Shown piece by piece: positions 1-7,906 of a DNA stretch of 64,000 bases (the first letter of the stretch is position 1; every line of letters begins with the position of its first letter). The position numbers were made by a program, and so were the translations under genes. The notes below the pieces were generated by a model. That model made no database searches and was not told the origin of the DNA. It saw only the letters and a list, made by a program, of their open reading frames with translations. Origin of the DNA: Ignavibacteria bacterium UBA2360 (GTDB lineage: Bacteria > Bacteroidota > Ignavibacteria > Tepidaquicellales > OLB5). Location: the NCBI GenBank assembly GCA_002344125.1, contig DDTQ01000012.1, forward strand, positions 397,360 to 461,359, read 5' to 3'.

Positions 1-2
1 CA

Positions 3-1157
3 ATTAAAGGCGCGGCTGAAATTGCAGAAGCCGAAGTACTGGATATCCTTTCACTTGGTACCGATCAGAACGCGCAGGAATTTTTTTTCCGGCAGGATGA
101 AATGAATCCCGCCATGGATGGCGCAGGAGGCGTACCGGTAAGGAAACCGGAACACCTGAAAGCTATTTACGAAGCTACCCGCAGGGGAAACTTCCCGCTA
201 ATGAGATGTTACAGCGGAACAAATGATCTGCTTAAATGGGCCGAAATGAGCGTTGAAAATCTAAACAATGCATGGGCAGCGATACCGCTATGCTGGTACA
301 GCGTTATTGACGGCAGATCAACGCGCTCATTATATGATGCTATCACTGAAAATAAAAGTGTAATGAGCTGGTATGCGGCCAGAGATATTCCCGTGGAAGT
401 GAATGAATCACACCAGTGGAGCTTAAGGGATGCACATGATTCAATTGCAGTGGTGATGTCTTACCTCGCGGCATATAATGCCAGGTGCTCGGGTGTAAAG
501 AGTTATGTTTCGCAGTTCATGTTCAACACTCCACCGGGCACCGATCCTTCTATGGATATTGCTAAAATGTCCGCTAAAAGGATCCTGCTTGAATCTCTGG
601 AAAATGAAAACTTCACAGTTTACAGGGAAGTAAGAGCCGGTATTGCGCATTTTTTCCCTGTGCCGGCAATAGCAAAAGGGCAGCTTGCGGCATCAGTTGC
701 AATGAGCCTTGCGCTTGAACCGCATATTTTGCATGTAGTAGGTTTCAGCGAAGGTGATCATGCCACTCACCCCGGTGAGCTGATCGAAAGCTGCAACATA
801 GCTCATGGGGTGCTGCATAACTGCCTGGAAGGTCTGCCGGATATGAAAAAAGATCCGCGCGTTGAAGCCAGGTGCAAAGAGCTTCTTGATGAGGCCGGCA
901 CTCTCCTTGAAGCGTTAAATGAATTCGGCAAAAATGTTTCTAAGGATCCTCACAGTGATGCCAATGTGATTGCCAAAGCTATCAAGTACGGTCTGCTTGA
1001 TGCTCCGCATTTCAGGGGGAATATTCACCTGTGCGGAGAGATTATCACAAGCCTGATTGATGGTGCATGGTACGCAGTTGAAGAAACAACAGGCAGAATA
1101 ATTAAAGAAGAAGAAAGAACTAATAAAATTCTTAAAGAAAAAGGAATTCTAAAGTAA
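3..1157 (+). CDS. B12-dependent mutase-like catalytic protein (5' end outside window)
   Basis: The reading frame is open from the left edge, so the gene starts before the window; the methionine at 102 is internal to a conserved stretch. The visible part is 384 residues. Its motifs (AGGVPVRKPE, RCYSGTNDLLKWAE, VEVNESHQWSLRDAHD, MFNTPPGTDPSMD, HVVGFSEGDHA) match, from memory, a family usually annotated as cobalamin-dependent mutase-like or glutamate-mutase-epsilon-like TIM-barrel proteins. The cobalamin-binding DxHxxG domain is not visible here and would lie upstream or in another gene. Substrate unknown. The next gene, asparagine synthase, follows after 24 nt and is probably cotranscribed. Family call moderate, reaction uncertain. 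Confidence 0.5.
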   Translation: MKGAAEIAEAEVLDILSLGTDQNAQEFFFRQDEMNPAMDGAGGVPVRKPEHLKAIYEATRRGNFPLMRCYSGTNDLLKWAEMSVENLNNAWAAIPLCWYSVIDGRSTRSLYDAITENKSVMSWYAARDIPVEVNESHQWSLRDAHDSIAVVMSYLAAYNARCSGVKSYVSQFMFNTPPGTDPSMDIAKMSAKRILLESLENENFTVYREVRAGIAHFFPVPAIAKGQLAASVAMSLALEPHILHVVGFSEGDHATHPGELIESCNIAHGVLHNCLEGLPDMKKDPRVEARCKELLDEAGTLLEALNEFGKNVSKDPHSDANVIAKAIKYGLLDAPHFRGNIHLCGEIITSLIDGAWYAVEETTGRIIKEEERTNKILKEKGILK

Positions 1158-1181
1158 TTTTAAAAGGAAAGGAAATGAACT

Positions 1182-2663
1182 ATGTGCGGAATAACATCAT
1201 TGTACGGTACAAACGATCCGGTTGATATTTACAGTATGACTCAAAAACTGAAACACAGGGGTCCCGATGACTACGGGTACCATGCAGGCGAAGGGATTGT
1301 TTTGGGTCACAGCAGGCTTTCAATTATTGATCTTAAAGGCGGAAAGCAGCCTATATATAATGAAACCCGGGATATGTGCATTGTTTGTAACGGTGAAATC
1401 TATAATTACAGAGAATTGAGAAAACAATTTCTCGGTAATCATACATTTTCAACCGGTTCAGATAGCGAAGTTCTGCTGCATCTATACGAGGAATTCGGAT
1501 TTGACTGCCTTAAACACCTAAATGGAATGTTTGCGTTCATTATTAATGATAACGGGAATATCTTTGCCGCAAGAGACCGTATGGGAATTAAGCCGCTCTA
1601 TTTCGGCAGCAAGAACGGTATCATGGCTTTCGCTTCAGAAATAAAATCACTTGAAGGATATGAGGATATAAGCGAATTCCCGCCGGGGTATTACTATTCA
1701 AACTTAACAGGTTTCCATCAGTATTATGCCGTTGATTACTTTGAAAACCCATTTCTTACGGATGAAAATGAAATTTGCACGCTCATAAGGGAAAAATTGT
1801 TCCTTTCGGTTAAGCGAAGACTCGTTTCTGATGTTCCTGTTGGAATTTTTTTAAGCGGCGGATTGGATAGCAGTATCATTGCGGCATTAATGAATCCATA
1901 TGTTGATAAACTGCATACTTTTGCCGTTGGAACCGAAGGCAGTGAAGATCTTGCTGCCGCCAGAAAGGTGGCGGAATTTCTTAATACCAAACATTATGAA
2001 TATATCTATACTGAAAGCGAAATGCGTAATTCAATTCATGATGTTATCTATTACCTTGAATCCTTCGACGCTCCGCTTGTGAGAAGCGCACTTCCGAATT
2101 ATTTTGTCGCAAGAGCTGCCAAAGGCAAAATTAAAGTTGTGTTAACCGGTGAAGGCGCTGATGAACTCTTCAGCGGCTATCATTACCTTAAGAACTTCAA
2201 CTGCTCAGGCGCGCTGAGCAATGAATTAATGAGACTTACAAGATCACTGCATAATATTAACCTGCAGAGAACCGACAGGATGACAATGGCGCACTCTATT
2301 GAAGCGCGCGTTCCTTTTCTTGACCATGAATTTGTGGAGTTTGCCCACCGTATCCCCGTTAAATTCAGGTGCGCAGGTGATAACAGAATGGAAAAATTCA
2401 TTCTGCGCAAAGCGTTTAAGAACTACCTGCCCCATGAAATTTTATGGAGGGATAAATTGAAATTTTCCGAAGGTTCAGGCGCGGAAGAATTATTTAAAAA
2501 AATTGCTGAAACCGAGATAAGCGACAGCGAGTTTATTAATGAAAGCGCCGAAGCTCCGCATAATATCAGGGGCAAGGATGAGCTCTATTTTTACAGGATT
2601 TACAGAGAGCATTTCTCATTCTGTGAAGATAAACTGATCGCCGGTGTAACAGAAGATTTTTAG
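1182..2663 (+). CDS. asnB: Asparagine synthase (glutamine-hydrolysing), short form
   Basis: Converts aspartate to asparagine using ATP and ammonia from glutamine, in the cytoplasm. The start is set by the catalytic N-terminal cysteine: the protein begins MCG, so Cys2 becomes the class II amidotransferase nucleophile after Met removal, and a GGAAAGGA ribosome site lies just upstream. Glutaminase motifs RGPDD (about residue 26), LGHSRLSIIDL and CNGEIYN are present. The synthetase half has the PP-loop SGGLDSS near residue 224 and LTGEGADELFSGY further on. At 493 residues it is shorter than the roughly 550-630 of many bacterial AsnB proteins, with a short C-terminus. It lies between the mutase-like gene and a DUF2179 gene with short gaps, so a three-gene operon is likely. 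Confidence 0.9.
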   Translation: MCGITSLYGTNDPVDIYSMTQKLKHRGPDDYGYHAGEGIVLGHSRLSIIDLKGGKQPIYNETRDMCIVCNGEIYNYRELRKQFLGNHTFSTGSDSEVLLHLYEEFGFDCLKHLNGMFAFIINDNGNIFAARDRMGIKPLYFGSKNGIMAFASEIKSLEGYEDISEFPPGYYYSNLTGFHQYYAVDYFENPFLTDENEICTLIREKLFLSVKRRLVSDVPVGIFLSGGLDSSIIAALMNPYVDKLHTFAVGTEGSEDLAAARKVAEFLNTKHYEYIYTESEMRNSIHDVIYYLESFDAPLVRSALPNYFVARAAKGKIKVVLTGEGADELFSGYHYLKNFNCSGALSNELMRLTRSLHNINLQRTDRMTMAHSIEARVPFLDHEFVEFAHRIPVKFRCAGDNRMEKFILRKAFKNYLPHEILWRDKLKFSEGSGAEELFKKIAETEISDSEFINESAEAPHNIRGKDELYFYRIYREHFSFCEDKLIAGVTEDF

Positions 2664-2674
2664 AAAGGTTTTAA

Positions 2675-3196
2675 ATGAACATACTGAGTCTTGGCGCCGG
2701 TATGCTCTTTATTATGTGCGCAAGGATCTTTGATGTATCACTTGGTACGTTGAGAATGCTTAATGTTGTAAAGGGTAACAAATACAAGGCTGCCGTTTTA
2801 GGATTTATAGAAGTGCTGATATGGATCGCCGCCATGAGGTATATAATGCAGAACCTTGATAACATGTGGAATATTCTGGGGTATTCAGCCGGATTTGCCT
2901 TAGGTACAATAGCGGGAGTATCAATAGAAAATAAGTTCGGAACAGGTTATCTGCAAGTCTATGTTATTTCCAAGTATTATACAGATGCTATTGCAGATAA
3001 ACTGAGATCACTTAAGTTCGGGGTTACCATAGTTCCGGGCGAAGGCGCCCGAAGCGGCGTAGCCGTTCTGGTACTGATAGTCTTGGCTAAGAGAAGATCT
3101 GAGGTCATTAAAACGATCGAACAGATCGATCCCGCCGCATTTATTTCTGTGCAATCTGTTATTCCCTACCGGGGATTCATTCATTCAAGAAAATAA
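2675..3196 (+). CDS. DUF2179/UPF0316 family membrane protein
   Basis: A 173-residue integral membrane protein of unknown function. The N-terminal half has three hydrophobic segments, including the MLFIMCARIFDVSLGTLR region typical of UPF0316 (DUF5698) proteins. The C-terminal half is a soluble alpha/beta DUF2179 domain, seen as TIVPGEGARSG, an AVLVLIVLAKRRSE strand and helix, and a DPAAFISVQ strand. DUF2179 domains are thought to bind small ligands in related transporters. An AAAGG ribosome site precedes the ATG, which lies 11 nt after asnB, so it is probably the last gene of that operon. Function not assigned. Confidence 0.8.
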   Translation: MNILSLGAGMLFIMCARIFDVSLGTLRMLNVVKGNKYKAAVLGFIEVLIWIAAMRYIMQNLDNMWNILGYSAGFALGTIAGVSIENKFGTGYLQVYVISKYYTDAIADKLRSLKFGVTIVPGEGARSGVAVLVLIVLAKRRSEVIKTIEQIDPAAFISVQSVIPYRGFIHSRK

Positions 3197-3287
3197 TCCC
3201 GGGCTACGATGCCCTTCCTGTGGGTGAGTTCATGTAATTAATTAATTTAAAAAGTTTCCGGCTTCCGGGAACTTTTTAAATAGATAT

Positions 3288-3299
3288 GTGTTGCAACAC
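3288..3299. promoter_or_regulatory. Perfect 12-bp palindrome upstream of yceI
   Basis: GTGTTGCAACAC is a perfect inverted repeat 42 bp before the yceI start at 3342. It shares the GTTGC/GCAAC core letters with the MarR-type operators near 6.0 and 13.7 kb but lacks their 5-bp spacer, so it may be a different regulator's site or chance. It shows that the longer frame opening at 3288 would start inside a likely control element. Confidence 0.3.
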
Positions 3300-3341
3300 G
3301 TAAGAACTAACCACCATTTTTTAAACATAAATATCATAACC

Positions 3342-3923
3342 ATGAAAAAAATCTCTCAACTTATTGTTTTATTCGCTTTTATTTTCGCAGTAAATCTCTC
3401 TGCGCAGACAGTTTGGAAACAGGATCCAAACCACTCAAAGCTCGGTTTTACAGTAACACATCTATCAATTGCTGATGTTACAGGTTATTTCACAAAGTTT
3501 GATGTGAGTGTAACTTCAAGCCAGGCAGATTTCGGCGACGCAGTAATTGAACTCACAGCTGATATTAACTCTATTAATACGGGAATTGAAGCGCGTGATA
3601 ATCATTTAAAAACCGCGGATTTCTTTGACGCGGCAACTTATCCAACAATGACTTTCAAAAGCACATCCATAGAAAAATCAGGTGATAAAACCTATAAACT
3701 TAAAGGCAATTTAACTATGCACGGTGTTACAAAAGAAATTACAGTTGATCTCATTTACCGCGGAACAATTCAGAACCCGATGGCAAACAACGCTGATGTT
3801 GCGGGTTTGCAGATCCTGGGCACACTCAAGAGATCAGATTTTAACATCGGCTCAACCTTTCCTGACTTTGCTATAAGCGATGAGGTCAGAATAAAGGCAG
3901 ACGGCGAGTTCTCGAAAAAATAG
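3342..3923 (+). CDS. YceI family periplasmic protein
   Basis: A 193-residue exported protein. YceI proteins form a lipocalin-like barrel around a long isoprenoid or amphiphilic ligand and are often stress- or acid-induced. The chosen start (MKKISQLIVLFAF) gives a standard signal peptide ending near LSAQ; a longer frame from 3288 would add 18 residues and bury the signal. Family features are the opening WKQDPNHSKLGFTVTHL, the central EARDNHLKTADFFD with YPTMTFKST, and KGNLTMHGVTKEI. It stands alone with a palindrome upstream and a terminator downstream, so it is probably monocistronic. Ligand unknown. Confidence 0.9.
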   Translation: MKKISQLIVLFAFIFAVNLSAQTVWKQDPNHSKLGFTVTHLSIADVTGYFTKFDVSVTSSQADFGDAVIELTADINSINTGIEARDNHLKTADFFDAATYPTMTFKSTSIEKSGDKTYKLKGNLTMHGVTKEITVDLIYRGTIQNPMANNADVAGLQILGTLKRSDFNIGSTFPDFAISDEVRIKADGEFSKK

Positions 3924-3998
3924 TTACAATCCGTACTTAGTAATTCTAGGGGGGGCTATTTTTCCGCCTCAACGCCTTTGAAGTAAGAAGTCTTATTC

Positions 3999-4026
3999 AA
4001 ACTCGCTTTTATAGCGGGTTTTTTTA
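3999..4026 (+). terminator. Intrinsic terminator after yceI
   Basis: A 7-bp stem (AACTCGC with GCGGGTT, one G-T pair) around a TTTTATA loop, followed by a T-rich tract, 75 bp after the yceI stop. Confidence 0.7.
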
Positions 4027-4030
4027 TTTA

Positions 4031-4074
4031 TTGACTTAGGTCAATCTTTGTTGCGGAAATATTGCCTAAGTTTG
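4031..4074 (+). promoter_or_regulatory. Crp/Fnr-type box and promoter of the cupin gene
   Basis: TTGACTTAGGTCAA at 4031-4044 is a perfect inverted repeat of Crp/Fnr form (core TGAC-N4-GTCA, centre 4037.5). TAAGTTTG at 4067-4074 matches the Bacteroidota -7 consensus TAnnTTTG. The box centre is 29.5 bp before this element, near -41 from the expected start, the classic class II activator position. The same spacing recurs at 37.8 and 61.5 kb. Confidence 0.6.
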
Positions 4075-4094
4075 TATAACTAAAATAAACCAAC

Positions 4095-4424
4095 ATGAAT
4101 GAAACAGCAAATACACCGCATAAGATCAATCTAAATGATTTACTCAGCTTTCAGCAGGGAGCAGTTGTAAGCAAAGTGCTGCTTAAAAAAAATACCGGTA
4201 ACATAACCCATTTCGCATTTGGCGGCGGAGAAGGCCTCAGCGAACATACGGCACCATTTGATGCCTTTGTTCATATAACCGAAGGCGAAGCTGAAATAAT
4301 TATATCAGGCAAAACCTGTTTACTTGGCAGGGGAGAAGCTATTGTAATGCCCGCAGGTGAACCGCACTCCCTTAAAGCGATCACGGATTTCAAAATGATT
4401 TTGGTAATGATAAAATCAGAGTGA
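4095..4424 (+). CDS. Small cupin-domain protein
   Basis: A 109-residue single-domain cupin, probably cytoplasmic. It has a metal-site-like first cupin motif (GGGEGLSEHTAPFDAFVHITEGEAEI) and a second motif (GEAIVMPAGEPHSLKA). The second ends in His, and several usual first-motif histidines are reduced to one, so metal binding is possible but not certain. Such small cupins are common near redox and anaerobic-metabolism genes, with no single known reaction. It is preceded by a Crp/Fnr-type box at class II spacing, which suggests oxygen- or nitric-oxide-linked control. No cotranscribed partner. Confidence 0.8.
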   Translation: MNETANTPHKINLNDLLSFQQGAVVSKVLLKKNTGNITHFAFGGGEGLSEHTAPFDAFVHITEGEAEIIISGKTCLLGRGEAIVMPAGEPHSLKAITDFKMILVMIKSE

Positions 4425-4899
4425 GATAATACCAAGAGTTTTAACCGCGAACGTCATCAATTGTCTCAATATTTACATGCGACACCTATTGTGTCGGTTC
4501 ATTTTTTTGTCTATCGCTATAAACGTATGACGCCTACCTATTAGTATTATTTTCTTGTCGGTAGGCTTTCAGCCTGCGGCGTCAGAAACATATTCCCCCT
4601 TGAAAAATCGAAGAACCGGCTTTGACAGTGGGGAGCATATCTCTAAAAATAGATAGAGCCGCAATCGTTCATAAAAACAAAATCCCCGCCTGGATTTAAG
4701 TTGGGGATTTGATAATGCTTTAACCCCGCTCTTTAGAGCGGGGGGCAAATGGTAGCCAAAAATATAAGGACTTTAGTCCTGATTCAACGCTTCCCTCAGG
4801 TGCTTGGATCAGACGGAATTCTAACACTCCACAAAAAAACCTGCATTAATGCAGGTTTTTTTCACGTGTGATAAAGTATATGATGAATGCTGATTCATT
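4425..4899. other. 475-bp intergenic region with several hairpins, no gene
   Basis: No credible reading frame. It holds a series of palindromes: GACAC-CTATT-GTGTC near 4480; a larger hairpin at about 4520-4587 with GACGCC/GGCGTC and CTACC/GGTAG arms; CCCCGCTC-TTTA-GAGCGGGG near 4723-4742; AGGAC-TTTA-GTCCT near 4769. These resemble the dispersed hairpins in other intergenic parts of the window and are probably repeat elements. Confidence 0.5.
4834..4862. terminator. Bidirectional-type terminator hairpin
   Basis: AAAACCTGCATTAATGCAGG is followed by a T run, giving a perfect palindrome with A-rich and T-rich flanks, so it could end transcription in both directions. It lies 40 bp after the stop of the minus-strand DUF6132 gene and probably terminates the thioredoxin operon. 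Confidence 0.75.
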
Positions 4900-5127
4900 T
4901 CAATTCGTCGCTTGTTCTTTTCCGGAATCTTCTGGCTTCTTCTTTTGCGGCATTCCCAACAACAGCCCTGAAGCGAATCCGTACACTGTTGTGATATACC
5001 AGTTTGAGCTCAGCGGACAGCCGTTCGAGCATCCCACATAATAATAATATGCGTAACCAATTAGCCCGCCAATCATTCCGTAGAGTCCCAGCTTAACAAA
5101 TTTGTTCTTAGTATATTTATCTATCAT
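4900..5127 (-). CDS. DUF6132-like small membrane protein
   Basis: A 75-residue protein with two membrane helices (KLGLYGMIGGLIGYAYYYY and WYITTVYGFASGLLLGM) separated by a short loop carrying two cysteines (VGCSNGCPLSS). The CxxxC loop would face the periplasm or the cytoplasmic edge and may be redox active or bind metal; this is inference. Similar small proteins occur next to thioredoxin and YgaP-like genes in Bacteroidota. Last gene of a three-gene minus-strand operon, 7 nt after the DUF2892 gene. Function unknown. Confidence 0.7.
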   Translation of the reverse strand: MIDKYTKNKFVKLGLYGMIGGLIGYAYYYYVGCSNGCPLSSNWYITTVYGFASGLLLGMPQKKKPEDSGKEQATN

Positions 5128-5134
5128 GCTTCTT

Positions 5135-5347
5135 TTAGCCTTTAATTTTTTTTCTTAATGTGCTCAAGCCCAAAGGCAGGTATAGGGGACATGTGCCTAT
5201 CAAACTTGTCAATACAAATATAACTGCAAACACCATAAGAATAATTCCAAAGATCCCTGAAATTGTTCCTGTGAAATACAGCGTAAACACAGCTATAGCA
5301 ATTACTATTCTTATGATCTTATCTGCTGAACCCATATTCTTTTTCAT
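5135..5347 (-). CDS. DUF2892 (YgaP-like) membrane protein
   Basis: A 70-residue protein with two hydrophobic segments and the DUF2892 pattern: N-terminal MGSADKIIRIVIAI, then a second helix ending LIGTCPLYLPLGLSTLRKK. The GTCPLY motif is typical. In YgaP this membrane segment carries a cytoplasmic rhodanese domain; here it is a free subunit. Its place between a thioredoxin lipoprotein and a Cys-containing DUF6132 protein, opposite a sulfur-oxyanion respiration operon, suggests a role in sulfur or thiol handling at the membrane (inference). Confidence 0.8.
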   Translation of the reverse strand: MKKNMGSADKIIRIVIAIAVFTLYFTGTISGIFGIILMVFAVIFVLTSLIGTCPLYLPLGLSTLRKKIKG

Positions 5348-5360
5348 GATCTGTTACTAA

Positions 5361-5936
5361 TTAATTTACAAGCAAAATTTCGTTAATTGCCTTTACGAAG
5401 CTTTCCTTCGGTAATGCGCCCATTGACATCTGCGGTTTGCCTTCCATTGGAATGAAAAGTATGGAAGGAATACTGCGAATTCCGAACACTGATGCAAGTT
5501 CCTGTTCAGCTTCAGTATCCACTTTATAGATCTGTACTTTGCCGTCATATTCTTTTGAAAGCTCCTCAAGTACCGGGGCTACCATTTTGCAAGGTCCGCA
5601 CCAGTCAGCGTAAAAATCGATAATAACCGGTTTATCACCTGTGAATTTCCACTCTTTCTCAGTTTCGTAATTAAACACCTTCTGTTTGAATTCTGCTGCT
5701 GTTAAATGTACCATTTTTGTCGTTCCTTTAGTATTATTTTCTTTATTAATATTTTCTTTCTTAACCGGATCAGGGTTCTTCACCGGGTATTGATCATTTG
5801 TATTCTTATTTGCAGGAGTATTATTGTAAACAGTTTTCTGCTCTTTGCTTCCGCAGCCGCTAACCGGAATTATCCCGCTTACTAATATAATTAACAGCCC
5901 CGCCGTGAAAAAGTTCTTACTAAAATATTTATTCAT
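5361..5936 (-). CDS. Thioredoxin-domain lipoprotein
   Basis: A 191-residue exported thiol-disulfide oxidoreductase. The N-terminus is a lipoprotein signal ending in VSGC (about residue 28), followed by a charged Asn/Lys-rich linker to about residue 75. The C-terminal 115 residues are a canonical thioredoxin fold with WCGPC at the active site, the YKVDTEAEQELASVF strand-helix and the cis-proline IRSIPSILF. Active site and fold are complete, so it should reduce disulfides or polysulfide-type substrates on the periplasmic side if an electron supply exists. It heads a leftward three-gene operon. A MarR-type operator lies 35-53 bp upstream, shared in sequence with the FadL and OsmC promoters. Confidence 0.9.
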   Translation of the reverse strand: MNKYFSKNFFTAGLLIILVSGIIPVSGCGSKEQKTVYNNTPANKNTNDQYPVKNPDPVKKENINKENNTKGTTKMVHLTAAEFKQKVFNYETEKEWKFTGDKPVIIDFYADWCGPCKMVAPVLEELSKEYDGKVQIYKVDTEAEQELASVFGIRSIPSILFIPMEGKPQMSMGALPKESFVKAINEILLVN

Positions 5937-5952
5937 GCTTATGTTTCCTCTA

Positions 5953-5989
5953 ACAAACTTTGTTTGTGATTAGTTGCTAATGGCAACTT
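5953..5989 (-). promoter_or_regulatory. MarR-type operator and probable promoter of the thioredoxin operon
   Basis: TAGTTGC-TAATG-GCAACTT at 5971-5989 is a near-perfect inverted repeat matching the operators at 6160 and 13670. Just downstream in the minus direction, 5954-5961 reads AAAGTTTG, one base from TAnnTTTG. The operator would then overlap the upstream promoter half, as at OsmC. A second perfect inverted repeat, ACAAAC-TTT-GTTTGT, covers 5953-5967. Confidence 0.55.
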
Positions 5990-6084
5990 AATAAATTTAT
6001 TTCAAAAAAGCAATCCCCGGGCAAGTGGGCTGTTAAGGTAATTTCACCTGAAACTGTTTAATAACACTAAAGAGGTTCCTTTTG

Positions 6085-6096
6085 TGACAAAAATCA
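6085..6096 (+). promoter_or_regulatory. Crp/Fnr-type box of the FadL/octaheme operon
   Basis: TGACAAAAATCA fits TGAY-N4-RTCA. Its centre (6090.5) lies exactly 52.5 bp before the -7 element at 6143, the same distance as in the ferredoxin promoter at 40.2 kb, suggesting class I activation by a Crp/Fnr protein. Confidence 0.5.
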
Positions 6097-6142
6097 TGTT
6101 TTCCATTGATTCAGGACATATTTTATCGCTGTGAATACCTGT

Positions 6143-6178
6143 TATTTTTGTATGTGAGATAGTTGCTATTAGCGACTA
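6143..6178 (+). promoter_or_regulatory. Promoter and MarR-type operator of the FadL/octaheme operon
   Basis: TATTTTTG at 6143-6150 matches TAnnTTTG. Immediately downstream, 6160-6178 reads TAGTTGC-TATTA-GCGACTA, an inverted repeat with one mismatch that matches the perfect copy before OsmC. Sited over the expected start of transcription, it should block the promoter when bound. Confidence 0.6.
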
Positions 6179-6222
6179 ATATCATAAAATAAAATGACTT
6201 CTAAACAAACTATACTATCTAT

Positions 6223-7722
6223 ATGAAAAACATTTTAATACTATTGGTTTCCTTGCTGGTTTTAACTGAAGCATATTCACAGAACGGAACAAGGTTAATA
6301 GGTTTTGACGCTAAAACCACCGGCAGGGGAGGGATCTCCACCGGATTTTTTGATAACACAAGTCTGCTTATGACAAATCCCGCAGGTATTTCATTTTTAA
6401 AGGAAAATATGCTGGATGCCGATTTTTCCATGATGATTCCTAAACTAAAATTCACTAACTCAATAAATGATGCTGAAGGAAATTCTGCAACATACCCGCT
6501 TCCTTCGCTGGGTGCGACTTACACACCCAATAAATCGAAATTAACACTCGGACTAGGCTTCTTTACAAACGGGGGAATGGGCTCTGATTTCAAATTAAAC
6601 CACCGGTTATTCAAAGATGCCTCAGGAAATTATGTCCAGCAGGAATATTACTCAAAGTTCGCAGTTATGCAGGGGGGTCCTTCAGTATCATATAAGTTCA
6701 GCAAAAACTTCTCTGCCGGATTTTCTGCTCATATCTATTACAGCATGATGGATTTCCGTATGCCGTACAGTCTTTCTCCAAATGAACTAAAGGGTGTTGT
6801 TAATCCGCAGACCGGAATGACCTTCGGTCAGATGTTTTCCGCGCCGCAATCGCAGGGCGGGCTTGGCTACAGCGAAGTCACTGCGTACGCAAAGATGAGC
6901 GATCTTACTGCTTTTGGTTTCGGCGGTAAAATAGGGCTTGCCTACAAAGTGAATGATATGTTCTCGCTCGGTTTAAGTTACACGCTGCCGGTTGATTTTA
7001 CTTACAAGAATGGCAAGGCTGATATGGATATGACCTACCAGATGAACGATGCTTTTGGCAGAGTAGTATCCGGATACATGATGAATTACCCCGGTATCAC
7101 ACAGCAGCAGGCTATGGATTCCGCAATGACGGCATTCACGCAAATGGGGATAAATCTTTCGCTTGGCGCAAAAGCTTCATATGATCTTGAAAACAAACTT
7201 TCAATGCCGCAGCAGATATCGTTCGGTTTTTCATACGCTGCCCCGAACAAAAAATTCCGTTTCGGTATGGATCTTGAATGGCTGAACTGGAAAAAGGCTT
7301 TCGAAAAAATGGAATTAAACATGTCCGGCGGTCAGAACGCGAATATAAACCGTATGCTGGGCAACACGGGCGCGTTTTCACTCAATTTTCCGTTGGAATG
7401 GAAAGATTCATATATCATTCACGCCGGCGGCGAATATGACTTTTCGAAAATGTTCACTTTCCGTTTGGGTTATACCTACGGTACAAACCCGGTACCGGAA
7501 TCAACTGTGTTCCCCGTATTCCCGGCTATAGTAGAAAATCATGTAATGGCTGGCGGTACGCTGAACCTCTCGCCAAAATTCGCGGTGAACTTTGCTTACG
7601 AAATGGCATTGAATAAAGAGCTTGTTGCTTCAAATCCAAGCCTTGTCGCAGAAGAGTATAACAGCAGCACATCTTCACTTCAAACAATGCTGTTCCATTT
7701 ATCATTAACTTGGAAGTATTGA
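6223..7722 (+). CDS. OmpP1/FadL-family outer-membrane transport protein
   Basis: A 499-residue outer-membrane beta-barrel. It starts with a signal peptide (MKNILILLVSLLVLTEAYSQ) and shows FadL-family N-terminal features (GFDAKTTGRGGIST, the LMTNPAGISFL segment like the Asn-Pro-Ala turn of FadL), then alternating amphipathic strands to a C-terminal aromatic strand ending TWKY. FadL proteins carry hydrophobic substrates across the outer membrane; here the cargo is unknown. Position ahead of an octaheme tetrathionate-reductase-family gene suggests sulfur-compound or hydrophobic electron-acceptor uptake (inference). The 66-nt leader holds a MarR-type operator, and a Crp/Fnr box lies upstream. Confidence 0.85.
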   Translation: MKNILILLVSLLVLTEAYSQNGTRLIGFDAKTTGRGGISTGFFDNTSLLMTNPAGISFLKENMLDADFSMMIPKLKFTNSINDAEGNSATYPLPSLGATYTPNKSKLTLGLGFFTNGGMGSDFKLNHRLFKDASGNYVQQEYYSKFAVMQGGPSVSYKFSKNFSAGFSAHIYYSMMDFRMPYSLSPNELKGVVNPQTGMTFGQMFSAPQSQGGLGYSEVTAYAKMSDLTAFGFGGKIGLAYKVNDMFSLGLSYTLPVDFTYKNGKADMDMTYQMNDAFGRVVSGYMMNYPGITQQQAMDSAMTAFTQMGINLSLGAKASYDLENKLSMPQQISFGFSYAAPNKKFRFGMDLEWLNWKKAFEKMELNMSGGQNANINRMLGNTGAFSLNFPLEWKDSYIIHAGGEYDFSKMFTFRLGYTYGTNPVPESTVFPVFPAIVENHVMAGGTLNLSPKFAVNFAYEMALNKELVASNPSLVAEEYNSSTSSLQTMLFHLSLTWKY

Positions 7723-7759
7723 TTTTGAAGATTGTTAATATTTAATTATGGGGTCAACC

Positions 7760-7831
7760 ATGCTGAACGAAATGAATATGAAATTGCAGGATATATGTTG
7801 TTACACTTTCAGTTTGTTTCTAATTCTGTGA
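7760..7831 (+). other. Possible 23-residue reading frame inside a long hairpin between FadL and octaheme genes
   Basis: The 184-bp gap holds GGGGTCA (7750-7756) and TGACCCC (7829-7835), complementary arms about 72 nt apart. Between them a small frame begins MLNEMNMKLQDICCY and ends at a TGA inside the right arm. It might be a leader peptide with an adjacent CC pair or simply chance; there is no strong ribosome site. Recorded because it is the only structure in the gap. Confidence 0.2.
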
Positions 7832-7906
7832 CCCCAATTGTTTTGAAATATACAGGAAAATGAAAATGTGCCTTTTGATCGTTAAATATTATATGCTGAA
7901 TCAGAT

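Noticed and set aside
3288..3299. GTGTTGCAACAC as a fourth strong MarR operator
   Set aside because: The half-sites overlap with no 5-bp spacer, so it does not fit the TAGTTGC-N5-GCAACTA pattern.
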